Positions 1-7,923 of a DNA stretch of 15,136 nucleotides are shown here, one piece after another; position 1 is the first letter of the stretch; each line of letters opens with the position of its first letter. The translations under genes and the position numbers were made by a program. The notes below the pieces were generated by a model that was given only the letters and a program-made list of their open reading frames with translations, ran no database searches and was not told the DNA's origin. The DNA lies in assembly GCA_003242525.1 (NCBI GenBank), contig QGUU01000013.1, positions 1-15,136 on the forward strand. Reading direction: 5' to 3'. The stretch is from Pseudomonadota bacterium. Its GTDB lineage: Bacteria; Pseudomonadota; Alphaproteobacteria; Rhizobiales; Rhizobiaceae.

Positions 1-1131
1 GTACTGAACCTCGCTGAAATGAACGTCATAAAGACCATTGAGACGGGTCGGGTGGTCTGCGAGCCCGGCGCAGTGCTGGCCGATATCGATCGGGCGACGC
101 GGGCGCATTCGAAACAGGAATTGCGATTGTTTCCGTCGACCTACAACACCGCGTCGGTCGGCGGTTTCATCGCTGGCGGCTCCGGCGGGGTCGGTTCCAT
201 CAATTTCGGAGGGCTGCGTGACTTCGGCAACATCGTCCGCCTGAAAGTGGCGACGATGGAGGCCGAGCCTCGTCTGCTCGACCTGACGGGTGAGGATTTG
301 CACAAGGTCACCCATGCCTATGGAACAAACGGCATCATCACGGAAGTCGAGATGCCGCTGACGGCAGCTTACGACTGGGTGGACGTGATCGTAGGCTTCG
401 ACAGTTTCATGGAGGCTGCTCTTTACGGTAACGCGTTGGCCTGCCAGGACGGGATACTGACAAAGCTCATCACGCCGATTGCCGCCCCGGTGCCGCAGCT
501 CTACTTCAAGCGTCACGCGAAGTTCTTCGCCGAAGGGATGAGCATATGCCTCGTCATGGTCGCGCCTCATGCACTGGACGCTTTCCTTGCCTTCACGCGC
601 CGTCGCGGCGGCGCAATCGTATACAGTTCCGCTGCTGTCTCGCCGGAAGAAGCTAGGGGCCTTCCCCCTGCCTACGAACTGGCCTGGAACCACACGACGC
701 TGCGCGCGCTGCGCGTTGATCCGTCGATCACCTATCTGCAATCGCTCTATCCGTTCCCGAACCACCTTGCGCTGGTCGAGAAGATGGATGGAATGTTTCC
801 AGGCGAGGTGTTCTCACATCTCGAGTTCGTGCGGCTGGACGGCAACATCACCTGTTTCGGCCTGAACCTGGTGAAATTCACGTCGGAAGAGCGGCTTGAG
901 GAAATCATCCGCATTTTCGAGGACAATGGGTGTCCGATCTTCAATCCGCACCGTTACACGCTGGAGGAGGGCGGCATGAAGCAGACGGATGCAGTCCAAC
1001 TCGCCTTCAAGCGCGAGGCCGACCCGCGCGGGCTGCTCAATCCCGGCAAGATGATCGCCTGGGAGAATCCGGACTACGATTACCGCAGTGGCCGCGTCTT
1101 TCTGTTCAAGGGCCTGGAGAGGGCCGGATGA
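1..1131 (+). CDS. FAD-binding oxidase / FAD-linked dehydrogenase (GlcD-like), 5' end missing
   Basis: The reading frame is already open at base 1 (VLNLAE precedes the first visible Met at base 19), so the gene starts outside the window; 376 residues are visible. The sequence shows the second half of a PCMH-type FAD-binding domain: a GRVVCEPGAVLADID segment, then a glycine-rich loop (TASVGGFIAGGSGGVG) and an NGIITEVEMPL segment. The C-terminal half ends in the LNPGKM motif seen near the end of FAD-linked oxidases of the GlcD, D-lactate dehydrogenase and vanillyl-alcohol oxidase type. Such enzymes oxidise hydroxy acids, alcohols or related small molecules. No signal peptide can be judged because the N-terminus is absent. 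It is followed closely by a flavodoxin-fold reductase gene on the same strand, so the two probably form one transcript. The substrate is unknown. The family call is secure; the specific reaction is not. Confidence 0.82.
   Translation, partial: VLNLAEMNVIKTIETGRVVCEPGAVLADIDRATRAHSKQELRLFPSTYNTASVGGFIAGGSGGVGSINFGGLRDFGNIVRLKVATMEAEPRLLDLTGEDLHKVTHAYGTNGIITEVEMPLTAAYDWVDVIVGFDSFMEAALYGNALACQDGILTKLITPIAAPVPQLYFKRHAKFFAEGMSICLVMVAPHALDAFLAFTRRRGGAIVYSSAAVSPEEARGLPPAYELAWNHTTLRALRVDPSITYLQSLYPFPNHLALVEKMDGMFPGEVFSHLEFVRLDGNITCFGLNLVKFTSEERLEEIIRIFEDNGCPIFNPHRYTLEEGGMKQTDAVQLAFKREADPRGLLNPGKMIAWENPDYDYRSGRVFLFKGLERAG
1116..1123 (+). promoter_or_regulatory. Strong Shine-Dalgarno sequence at the oxidase/reductase junction
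   Basis: GGAGAGGG lies inside the last codons of the oxidase gene, four bases before an ATG at 1128 and 21 bases before the reductase ATG at 1145. Its spacing suits the ATG at 1128, which opens a six-codon frame, and is too long for direct use by the reductase gene. This suggests that ribosomes load or restart at 1128 and reach the reductase start by a second restart. Confidence 0.45.
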
Positions 1132-1148
1132 ATCGGGCCGCGCCATGA
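1128..1148 (+). CDS. Six-codon minicistron (MNRAAP) linking two genes by ATGA overlaps
   Basis: The sequence directly shows ATG at 1128 overlapping the oxidase stop codon at 1129-1131 (ATGA), five further sense codons, and a TGA at 1146-1148 that overlaps the reductase ATG at 1145 (again ATGA). A good Shine-Dalgarno sequence sits four bases upstream of 1128. The peptide itself is unlikely to matter. The arrangement would let terminating ribosomes step from gene to gene, a known mode of translational coupling. It could still be chance, since both overlaps need only four bases each. Translation is an inference. Confidence 0.3.
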   Translation: MNRAAP

Positions 1149-1732
1149 AGGTTCTGGTTGTCTACTGCCATCCTGTCGAGGATTCATTTTGTGCCGCGCT
1201 GCGTGATGCGGCGGTTGAGGCGATCCGCGCCAGGGGCTGCGAAGCCCGCGTTCTGGATCTGTATGCGGAAAACTTCGATCCGGTCATGCGGTCGGACGAG
1301 CGCCGGGCCTATAACGAGAAGGCGCCCGACGACCCGGCCCTGCGTCCTCACATCGAGGGTCTTCGCTGGGCCGAGGCTCTGATATTCGTCTATCCAACCT
1401 GGTGGTATGGGCTGCCGGCAATGCTGAAGGGATGGCTCGACCGTGTCTGGGCGAAAGACGTGGCCTTCACCTTTGAGGGGACGCGCCAGTCGATCGAGCC
1501 GCTGATGGGCCATATCAGCAAGATAGCGGTGATAACCACATGCGGCGCGCCCTGGTGGTGGAGCGTCATTGTCGGCCAGCCCGGTCGAAGGACCATATTG
1601 CGTGGCATACGTGCCTTGTGCGGCTGGCGTTGTCACACGCTTTATCTCGCGCACTACCTGATGGATTCATCCACCCCACATAGCCGCGAGCGCTTTCTCA
1701 ACAAGGTAAGGCGCAAGCTTGAGCGATTTTGA
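1145..1732 (+). CDS. NAD(P)H-dependent oxidoreductase, flavodoxin-2 fold (MdaB/quinone-reductase-like)
   Basis: A 195-residue protein with a flavodoxin-like fold. It opens with MKVLVVYCHPVEDSF, the first strand and flavin phosphate loop of the flavodoxin-2 (NQO1/MdaB/KefF) family. Residues around 85-105 carry the typical YPTWWYGLPAMLKGWLDRVW segment, and a TTCGAPWWW segment follows at about 135-143. Relatives are cytoplasmic FMN or FAD proteins that reduce quinones or other acceptors with NAD(P)H. The start was set at 1145 because the motif begins there and no earlier in-frame start fits. There is no good Shine-Dalgarno sequence directly upstream; see the minicistron entry. It lies 13 bases after the FAD oxidase gene, so it may be its redox partner or a detoxifying reductase in the same unit. 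The physiological acceptor is unknown. Confidence 0.83.
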   Translation: MKVLVVYCHPVEDSFCAALRDAAVEAIRARGCEARVLDLYAENFDPVMRSDERRAYNEKAPDDPALRPHIEGLRWAEALIFVYPTWWYGLPAMLKGWLDRVWAKDVAFTFEGTRQSIEPLMGHISKIAVITTCGAPWWWSVIVGQPGRRTILRGIRALCGWRCHTLYLAHYLMDSSTPHSRERFLNKVRRKLERF

Positions 1733-1739
1733 TCGGGGT

Positions 1740-1765
1740 ACCCGCTGGTCGGCTGGCCCACGGGT
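1740..1765. terminator. Possible hairpin between convergent genes
   Basis: The 53-base gap between the convergent reductase and demethylase A genes contains ACCCGCTGG and CCACGGGT arms that pair over eight bases with one bulged C and a loop of about nine bases. On the plus strand a pyrimidine-rich TTCTCCTTT follows. It lacks a clean run of T, so it is a weak candidate terminator. Confidence 0.28.
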
Positions 1766-1785
1766 TCTCCTTTCGGATGCTTCTG

Positions 1786-4230
1786 CTACATGCGCACCCG
1801 CTCGGCCTTCGGATCGTAGAGCGGCTTGAGTGAAGGTTCGGCCGGGAAGCGCTCGCCGGCAATTTCGATCTCATAGGATGATGCGAGCAGGTCGGCTTCG
1901 CTCTCGCCCTTGCAGGGCACATAGCCCATGGCGATGGCGCTACCGAGGAAATGGCCGTAATTGCCCGACGTGACGGTATCGACAATCTTGCCGTCGCGTA
2001 CAATGGCTTCGTTGTGGAACACCAGCGGCTCGGGGTCCTTGAGGCGGAATTGCACCATCCGCCTTGTCAGTCCCGCCTCCCGGGTCCTGAGTACGGCGTC
2101 TCGGCCGATGAAATCTCCCTTGGCCGGCTTCACGGCAAAGCCGAGCCCGGCTTCGAGCACATTATCCTCGTCGGTGATGTCGTGCCCGAAATGACGAAAC
2201 GCTTTTTCGATGCGGCAGGAATCCAGCGTGTGCAGGCCGCAGAGCTTGAGGCCGAGATCGGCGCCGGCCTCTTCCAGTGCCTCGAAAACATGCGCCGCCT
2301 GATCGGTCGAGACATAAAGCTCCCAGCCGAGTTCGCCCACATAGGTGACGCGGTGCGCGCGGGCCAGGCCCATGCCGATTTCGATCTCCTGCGCGGTTCC
2401 AAAAGGAAAAGCCTCGTTGGAGAAGTCGTTCGGGCTGACCCTGCGCAGAAGGTCGCGCGCCTTCGGGCCCATGACCGGGAGGACGCTTTCCGAAGCGGTC
2501 ACATCGGTGATGACGACGAACTCGTCGCCAAGGTGCTTGCGAAGCCATGCGAGGTCACGTTGCAGTGTGGCTCCAGGGACGACAAGGAAGAATGCGGTTT
2601 CGGAAAGTCTCGTGACGGTGAGGTCGCTCTCGATGCCGCCGCGCGGATTGAGCATCTGCGTGTAGACGATCCTGCCGGGTGCCACGTCGAGATCATTGGC
2701 GCACATTCTTTGCAGGAAGGCCAGCGCGTCGCGACCCTCGACCCTTATCTTGCCGAAGGAGGTCATGTCGAAGAGGCCGACGCCTGTACGCACGGCCAGA
2801 TGCTCCTCCCTCTGGTTGTCGAACCAGTTCTGCCGCTTCCATGAATAGCGATATTCGCGCTCCTGCCCGGGGCGCGCGAACCAGTTTGCGCGCTCCCAGC
2901 CGGCGATTTCGCCAAACACGGCGCCGCGTGCCTTCAGATGCTCGTGGAGAGGCGAGCGACGCACGCCGCGCGAGGTGACAGGCTGGCGGTACGGAAAATG
3001 GTCCGCATAGAGCAGCCCGAGCGTCTCGGTCACGCGCTCCTTCAGGTAGCGGCGGTTCCTTTGGAACGGCTGCATGCGGCGGATATCGACTTCCCACAGG
3101 TCGAAAGGCGGCTCGCCATCGTTCATCCACTGAGCCAGCGCCATGCCCGCGCCGCCGGACGAGACGATGCCAATGGAGTTGTACCCCGCGGCGACCCAGT
3201 AGCCGGAAAGTTCCGGCGCCTCGCCGAGATAGTAGCGGTCGTCGGGCGTGAAGCTTTCCGGCCCGTTGAAGAAGGTGTGTATTCCGGCCGTTTCCAGCAT
3301 GGGCATGCGGTTGATGCCCATTTCCAGGATCGGCGCGAAATGCTCCATGTCTTCAGGCAATTGGTCGAAGCAGAAGTCCTCGCGAATGCCATCCATGCCC
3401 CAGGGCTTGGCGACCGGTTCGAAGGCGCCCAGCATCATCTTGCCGGCATCTTCCTTGTAGTAGGCACATTCGTCCGGCACCCGCAGGACCGGCAGGCGCG
3501 ACAGGCCGGGAATTGGCTCCGTTATCAGGTAGAAATGCTCGCAGGCGTGCAGCGGTATGGAGACGCCGTTGCGGGCGCCCAGTTCGCGTGCCCACATGCC
3601 GGCGCAGTTGACCACCAGATCGGTTTCTATGCTGCCCTGTTCGCCGTCCTTTTCCCAGGAAACGCCGCGCACGCGGCCGTCCCTGGTCTGCACCGCCGTT
3701 ACCTTGACACCCTCGAAGATCTTGGCGCCGCGCTGCCTGGCGCCCTTGGCGAGCGCCATGGCAATATTGGCGGGATCGCATTGCCCGTCCAGGGGCAAAT
3801 GCACGGCGCCGACCACGCCCTCAATATTGAGATGCGGATACATCTCCTTGACCTCGGCGGGCGAGATCTCTCGCACATCGACGTCGAATGCGCGCGCCAC
3901 CGTCGCCTGCCGGTAAAGTTCGTGCTTGCGCTCCTCGGTCAGTGCAATGCTGATCGAGCCCACCTGGCGCATGCCGGTGGCGACACCGGTCTCCTCCTCC
4001 AGCCGGACGTAGAGATCGGCGGAGTACTTCGCCAGACGCGTCATGTTCTTGGAGCCGCGCAGCTGGCCAACGAGACCTGCGGCATGCCAGGTCGTGCCGC
4101 AGGTAAGCTGCTTTCGTTCCAGAAGTACGATGTCGGTCCAGCCAAGTTTGGCCAGGTGGTAGGCGACAGAGCATCCGGAAACGCCTCCGCCGATGATGAC
4201 GACGCGCGCCTTGGAGGGAAGGTCGGTCAT
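1786..4230 (-). CDS. GcvT-fused FAD-dependent demethylase A (dimethylglycine dehydrogenase / MABO-like)
   Basis: An 814-residue, two-part protein of the dimethylglycine dehydrogenase family. The N-terminal DAO-type oxidase half (about 1-400) has the Rossmann motif VVIIGGGVSGCS at 10-21 and a TWHAAG motif at 47-52. In this family the His of that motif (here H49) carries covalent FAD, next to a conserved Trp (W48). The C-terminal half (about 425-814) is a GcvT-like folate domain with the acidic folate-site position D536 (GGIESDL) and YVGELGWE at 630-637. Family members oxidise a secondary or tertiary N-methyl amine and pass the one-carbon unit to tetrahydrofolate. ATG at 4230 was chosen because the FAD motif begins at once after it; the frame stays open further upstream but runs into the aminotransferase gene. 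It lies 35 bases downstream of the aminotransferase gene, last in the operon. The substrate may be dimethylglycine, methylaminobutyrate or another N-methyl amino acid. Confidence 0.88.
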   Translation of the reverse strand: MTDLPSKARVVIIGGGVSGCSVAYHLAKLGWTDIVLLERKQLTCGTTWHAAGLVGQLRGSKNMTRLAKYSADLYVRLEEETGVATGMRQVGSISIALTEERKHELYRQATVARAFDVDVREISPAEVKEMYPHLNIEGVVGAVHLPLDGQCDPANIAMALAKGARQRGAKIFEGVKVTAVQTRDGRVRGVSWEKDGEQGSIETDLVVNCAGMWARELGARNGVSIPLHACEHFYLITEPIPGLSRLPVLRVPDECAYYKEDAGKMMLGAFEPVAKPWGMDGIREDFCFDQLPEDMEHFAPILEMGINRMPMLETAGIHTFFNGPESFTPDDRYYLGEAPELSGYWVAAGYNSIGIVSSGGAGMALAQWMNDGEPPFDLWEVDIRRMQPFQRNRRYLKERVTETLGLLYADHFPYRQPVTSRGVRRSPLHEHLKARGAVFGEIAGWERANWFARPGQEREYRYSWKRQNWFDNQREEHLAVRTGVGLFDMTSFGKIRVEGRDALAFLQRMCANDLDVAPGRIVYTQMLNPRGGIESDLTVTRLSETAFFLVVPGATLQRDLAWLRKHLGDEFVVITDVTASESVLPVMGPKARDLLRRVSPNDFSNEAFPFGTAQEIEIGMGLARAHRVTYVGELGWELYVSTDQAAHVFEALEEAGADLGLKLCGLHTLDSCRIEKAFRHFGHDITDEDNVLEAGLGFAVKPAKGDFIGRDAVLRTREAGLTRRMVQFRLKDPEPLVFHNEAIVRDGKIVDTVTSGNYGHFLGSAIAMGYVPCKGESEADLLASSYEIEIAGERFPAEPSLKPLYDPKAERVRM

Positions 4231-4265
4231 GAAATATTTCTCTCGTCCGAAATGTGGAATTGACC

Positions 4266-5447
4266 TCAGGCCGCCTTGCTTCGGTATGAGGAGACGAAGC
4301 GCCGGAGCCGGTTGGCAGCATCCCGAAGCACGTCCTCGTGCTGGCACAGGCTGATGCGGATGTGGCCCGCCGCTGCTTCGCCGAAGGACGAACCGGGCAT
4401 GACCGCCACGCTCTCGGACTCGAGGAAGGCCCAGGCGAACTTCTCGTCGTCGCGCTCGATCGCGGAAACGTCGAGCATGACGTACATTCCCCCTTCCGAC
4501 CCTCGCACCGTGACATCGTTCATTCCACGCACGGCGTCGAGGAAAACGGTCCGGCGTCCGGCATAGCGTTCGGCGATCTCCTTGACGCCGTATCCCTTGT
4601 CGAGGGCCTCTGCTGCCGCACGACTGACGAAATCCGTAAGGCCGTAGGTGGTGACGAGGTTGAGGTTGACGAGAAGGGTGATGAAATCCTCGGGTCCCGT
4701 AAGCCAGCCGATCCGCCAGCCGGTCATGCCATGGCTTTTCGACATGGAATTGATGACCAACGTCCGCTCCGCCATGCCGGGCAATGCGCGCGGGGAAAGG
4801 TGCTCGCCACCGCCTAGCGTCCAGTAGACCTCGTCTGACAGAAGCCACAGATCATGGCGCCGGCAAATGTCTGCGAGGGCCTCCAGCGACTTCCTCGTAT
4901 AGACGGCACCGGTCGGGTTGTTCGGCGTGTTGATGAGGACTGCCCGGGTGTTCGGCCGCACCGCTTTTTCAATCTCCGCCGCATTCGGCTGGAAACCTTC
5001 TGCCGCGCGGGTTTCGACTACGGTGAATTCCGCCTCGGCGGCGCGGAACGTGCCGGGATATGTGGCGTAGTAGGGCGCCACCACGATGGCATGTTCACCG
5101 CGGTCGACCGTGCCTTGGACGGCGGCATAAAGCGCCGCTTGGCCGCCTGGCGTGGCAATGACCTGGTCCGGGTGGGTTTCGACGCCGGTGCTCTGCGTGG
5201 AGATTCGCGCCATTGCTTCCCGCAAGGCCGGAATTCCAGGCAGTTGCGTATAGTGGTGGTAGCCGTCGCGCACGGCCGCCACGCACGCTTCCACCGTTTC
5301 GGCGGGCGTGTCGAAATCATGGTCCCCGACCGAGAGCATGATGATCGGCTCGCCGGCTTCCTTCCGGTTCATGGCGGCGAAATGGACCTCCCAGCCGTCC
5401 TTGCCGGACGGGATGATGTTGGAGAGGCGGGAGGATGGATGCGGCAT
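4266..5447 (-). CDS. Class I/II PLP-dependent aminotransferase, AruH-like
   Basis: A 393-residue fold-type I aminotransferase. Visible hallmarks are NTPNNPTG at 173-180, SDEVY at 204-208, the PLP lysine K237 in SMSKSHGMTGWRIGW, the phosphate-binding R245, and the substrate-carboxylate arginine R364 in GHIRISL. The stretches LLSDEVY, GEHLSPRALPGMAERT and SKSHGMTGWRIGW closely resemble those I recall from Pseudomonas arginine:pyruvate transaminase AruH, so a basic or guanidino amino acid is a plausible substrate, though this is not proven. One oddity is GDHDF at 41-45 where most relatives have GDPDF. The gene starts one base after the stop of demethylase B (TGA-C-ATG), with GAGGG about six bases upstream, so the two are translationally coupled. 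It probably deaminates the demethylated product of the flanking oxidases in the cytoplasm. A general aspartate/alanine transaminase is the main alternative. Confidence 0.88.
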   Translation of the reverse strand: MPHPSSRLSNIIPSGKDGWEVHFAAMNRKEAGEPIIMLSVGDHDFDTPAETVEACVAAVRDGYHHYTQLPGIPALREAMARISTQSTGVETHPDQVIATPGGQAALYAAVQGTVDRGEHAIVVAPYYATYPGTFRAAEAEFTVVETRAAEGFQPNAAEIEKAVRPNTRAVLINTPNNPTGAVYTRKSLEALADICRRHDLWLLSDEVYWTLGGGEHLSPRALPGMAERTLVINSMSKSHGMTGWRIGWLTGPEDFITLLVNLNLVTTYGLTDFVSRAAAEALDKGYGVKEIAERYAGRRTVFLDAVRGMNDVTVRGSEGGMYVMLDVSAIERDDEKFAWAFLESESVAVMPGSSFGEAAAGHIRISLCQHEDVLRDAANRLRRFVSSYRSKAA

Positions 5448-5448
5448 G

Positions 5449-7902
5449 TCAGGCCCTCAACCTTTCGTTCTTCGGGTCCCACAGGGGCTCGTCCTTCTGC
5501 ACGACCGCGTTGAAGCGTTCGCCGAATATCTCGACCTCGACAGTGGAACCCGGCTCTGCGAGGTCGGCGCGGATCATGCCCAGCACGATCGACTTGTCTA
5601 CCCGGTGCCCCCAACCTCCTGACAGCGTTTCGCCAACAATCTTTCCTCCATGCCACAGCGTGGACATGTAGGGGGCGTCGCATTCGCCGGGATTCTCCAC
5701 GACCAGGGTGACGAAGCGTTTTGTCACGCCCTGCTGCTTTTCGGAAAGCATGGCGGCCTTGCCCCGGAAATCCGGCTTGTCCCACTTTACGAAGCGCTCC
5801 AGCCCGCCCTGCAGGACCGTATAGTCGGTAGACAGGTCCTGCTTCCAGGCGCGGTAGCCCTTCTCGAGCCGCAGCGAGTCCAGCGCGAACATGCCGAAAG
5901 GCTTCAGGCCGTGCTTCTGGCCGGCTTCCCATACCGCGTCGAACACGGTCGCCGTGTCCTCCACCTTGGTGTGGAGTTCCCAGCCCAGTTCACCGGCGAA
6001 GGAAACACGAACCAGCTGGAGCCACCGTCCGGCGATCTGGCAGGATTGATGCGTGAGCCAGGGCAGGGTGAGGTCTGCGTCGGTAACTTCAGAAAGGATT
6101 TCCCTCGACTTAGGCCCTGAAAGAATCTGGCAGGAGAATTTTTCGGTGACGTTTTCGAGTGTCAGGGCAGCGCCTTGCGGCAGATGATTGCGAAGCCACT
6201 CGAAGTCATGCAACTCCGCCACCGCCGCGGTGATCAGGAAGAAAACGTTCTCCTCCAGGGCCATGATCGACATTTCGGTGACGATCCGTCCTCTGTCGTC
6301 GGCGAAATAGCCCAGGCCGATGCGGCCCGGTTTCGGCACGATGCCGGTAATCTGGGCGGACAGCCACTCGCGTGCGCCTTCGCCGGAAAGCCGGAAGCGC
6401 GCAAAGCCAGGCAGGTCGAGTATGCCTGCCGCGTCACGAACGGCGTGGCACTCCTCGCGTATGCGTTTCTGCCAGGGGCCTTCCCGGCGGAAAGTCTGGG
6501 TGGCTTCCTCAGATGTATCGTCGCCGGGTTGTGCATACCAGTTGGCACGCTCCCAACCATTCGCTACGCCGAACTGTGCGCCCAGCGCCTTGATGCGGTC
6601 GTGGATCGGAGAAAGCTTGCGGTTCCGCCCCGCCGGCCAGGAATGGCGCGGGAAGTGAATGGCGTATTCATGCCCGTACACCTCCATGCCCTTGGCGACT
6701 GCATAGTCGGGCTCGGCGGCAAAGGCCGTGAAACGGCGGGGATCGCAGCTCCACATGTCCCACTCGGTGCCGCCCTCGGTCACCCACTCTGCCAGTACCT
6801 TGCCGGCACCGCCTGCCTGTGCGATGCCGAAGGTGAAGACGCAGGCTTCAAAAGCGTTTGGCAGGCCAGGCATCGGCCCGATGAGCGGATTGCCGTCGGG
6901 CGCATAGGGAATTGGGCCGTTGATGACCTTGGACAATCCGGCAGTGCCGAGGATCGGAACGCGGGCGACCGCGTCGTTGAGATACCATTCCAGACGCTCC
7001 AGATCGTCCGGGAAAAGCTGGAATGAAAAGTCCGCCGGCATCGGATCGTCGGCCGACACCCAGTGCGCGCGGCAATTGCGCTCATAGGGGCCAAGGTTCA
7101 TTCCGTTCTTTTCCTGGCGAAGATACCACGACGTATCGACATCGCGCAGCAGGGGCAGTTTGCGACCGGCTTCCTTGGACCATGCAGCCAGTTCGGGAAT
7201 TTCCTCGAACAGGATGTACTGATGGCTCATCACCATCATCGGTATGGTCCGGCCGAACATCTTGCCGACCTCCGCAGCGCGGTAGCCTGCGGCGTTGACG
7301 ACGATCTCGCAGCGGATCTCGCCCTGCTCCGTCTCGATGACCCATTCGTCCTTTTCCCTGCGCACGCCTGTAACGGGGCAGAAGCGGACGATTTTGGCCC
7401 CCATGTCGCGAGCGCCCTTGGCGAGCGCCTGGGTCAGCTGTGCTGGGTCGATATCGCCGTCATTGGGATCGTAAAGCGCACCCTTCAGGTCCTGCGTATC
7501 GATGAAGGGATAGCGGGCCTTGATCTCGTCCGGCCCGATCACCTCGATATCCATGCCCTGGTAGCGGCCCATGCCCTTGGCGCGCTCGAACTCGCGCATG
7601 CGCTCTTCCGAATGGGCCAGCCGGATCGAGCCGGTGACATGATAGTTCATCGGATAGCCGACTGCCTCCGACAGGCCGCGATAGAGCTCCGTGGAATAAC
7701 GCTGCATGTTCATCAGCGACCACGAGGTGGAGAAGGTCGGCACGTTGCCGGCCGCATGCCAGGTGGAGCCGGAGGTGAGCTCGTTCTTTTCCAGGAGCAC
7801 GCAATCCGTCCATCCCGCTTTCGCCAGATGATAGAGCGACGAGCAGCCCACGGCGCCGCCGCCTATGATGACAACGCGTGCCCGTGCCGGAAGATCAGCC
7901 AT
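5449..7902 (-). CDS. GcvT-fused FAD-dependent demethylase B (dimethylglycine dehydrogenase-like paralogue)
   Basis: An 817-residue paralogue of demethylase A with the same order: a DAO-type FAD oxidase half and a GcvT-like half. The first 52 residues match in 38 positions, including VVIIGGG and STWHAAG with the covalent-FAD candidate H49. An NGPIPYAPDGNPLIGP segment at 328-343 is typical of the family's FAD domain. The folate half differs from demethylase A: the acidic position is E543 (RIVTEMS) instead of D536, and the aromatic position is F635 (SFAGELGWE) instead of Y630. This may alter tetrahydrofolate handling, or the protein may release formaldehyde. The start is supported by AGAGGG a few bases upstream, 21 bases after the regulator stop. 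It is the first enzyme gene of the operon. The substrate is probably a different N-methyl amine from that of demethylase A, or an earlier or later intermediate of the same pathway. Confidence 0.87.
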   Translation of the reverse strand: MADLPARARVVIIGGGAVGCSSLYHLAKAGWTDCVLLEKNELTSGSTWHAAGNVPTFSTSWSLMNMQRYSTELYRGLSEAVGYPMNYHVTGSIRLAHSEERMREFERAKGMGRYQGMDIEVIGPDEIKARYPFIDTQDLKGALYDPNDGDIDPAQLTQALAKGARDMGAKIVRFCPVTGVRREKDEWVIETEQGEIRCEIVVNAAGYRAAEVGKMFGRTIPMMVMSHQYILFEEIPELAAWSKEAGRKLPLLRDVDTSWYLRQEKNGMNLGPYERNCRAHWVSADDPMPADFSFQLFPDDLERLEWYLNDAVARVPILGTAGLSKVINGPIPYAPDGNPLIGPMPGLPNAFEACVFTFGIAQAGGAGKVLAEWVTEGGTEWDMWSCDPRRFTAFAAEPDYAVAKGMEVYGHEYAIHFPRHSWPAGRNRKLSPIHDRIKALGAQFGVANGWERANWYAQPGDDTSEEATQTFRREGPWQKRIREECHAVRDAAGILDLPGFARFRLSGEGAREWLSAQITGIVPKPGRIGLGYFADDRGRIVTEMSIMALEENVFFLITAAVAELHDFEWLRNHLPQGAALTLENVTEKFSCQILSGPKSREILSEVTDADLTLPWLTHQSCQIAGRWLQLVRVSFAGELGWELHTKVEDTATVFDAVWEAGQKHGLKPFGMFALDSLRLEKGYRAWKQDLSTDYTVLQGGLERFVKWDKPDFRGKAAMLSEKQQGVTKRFVTLVVENPGECDAPYMSTLWHGGKIVGETLSGGWGHRVDKSIVLGMIRADLAEPGSTVEVEIFGERFNAVVQKDEPLWDPKNERLRA

Positions 7903-7923
7903 TTCTTACCCTCTTGAACCTCT

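Noticed and set aside
1736..1743. GGGTACCC palindrome just after the reductase gene
   Set aside because: An eight-base palindrome alone is common in GC-rich DNA and has no supporting context.
2938..4263. Long open frame (441 codons) on the plus strand, antisense to demethylase A
   Set aside because: Its translation has no recognisable domain and mirrors a clear enzyme gene on the other strand; long antisense frames are expected in GC-rich DNA.
4231..4848. Possible N-terminal extension of demethylase A into the aminotransferase gene
   Set aside because: The frame is open upstream, but the family N-terminus starts at 4230 and the extension would overlap the whole 3' half of a well-supported gene.
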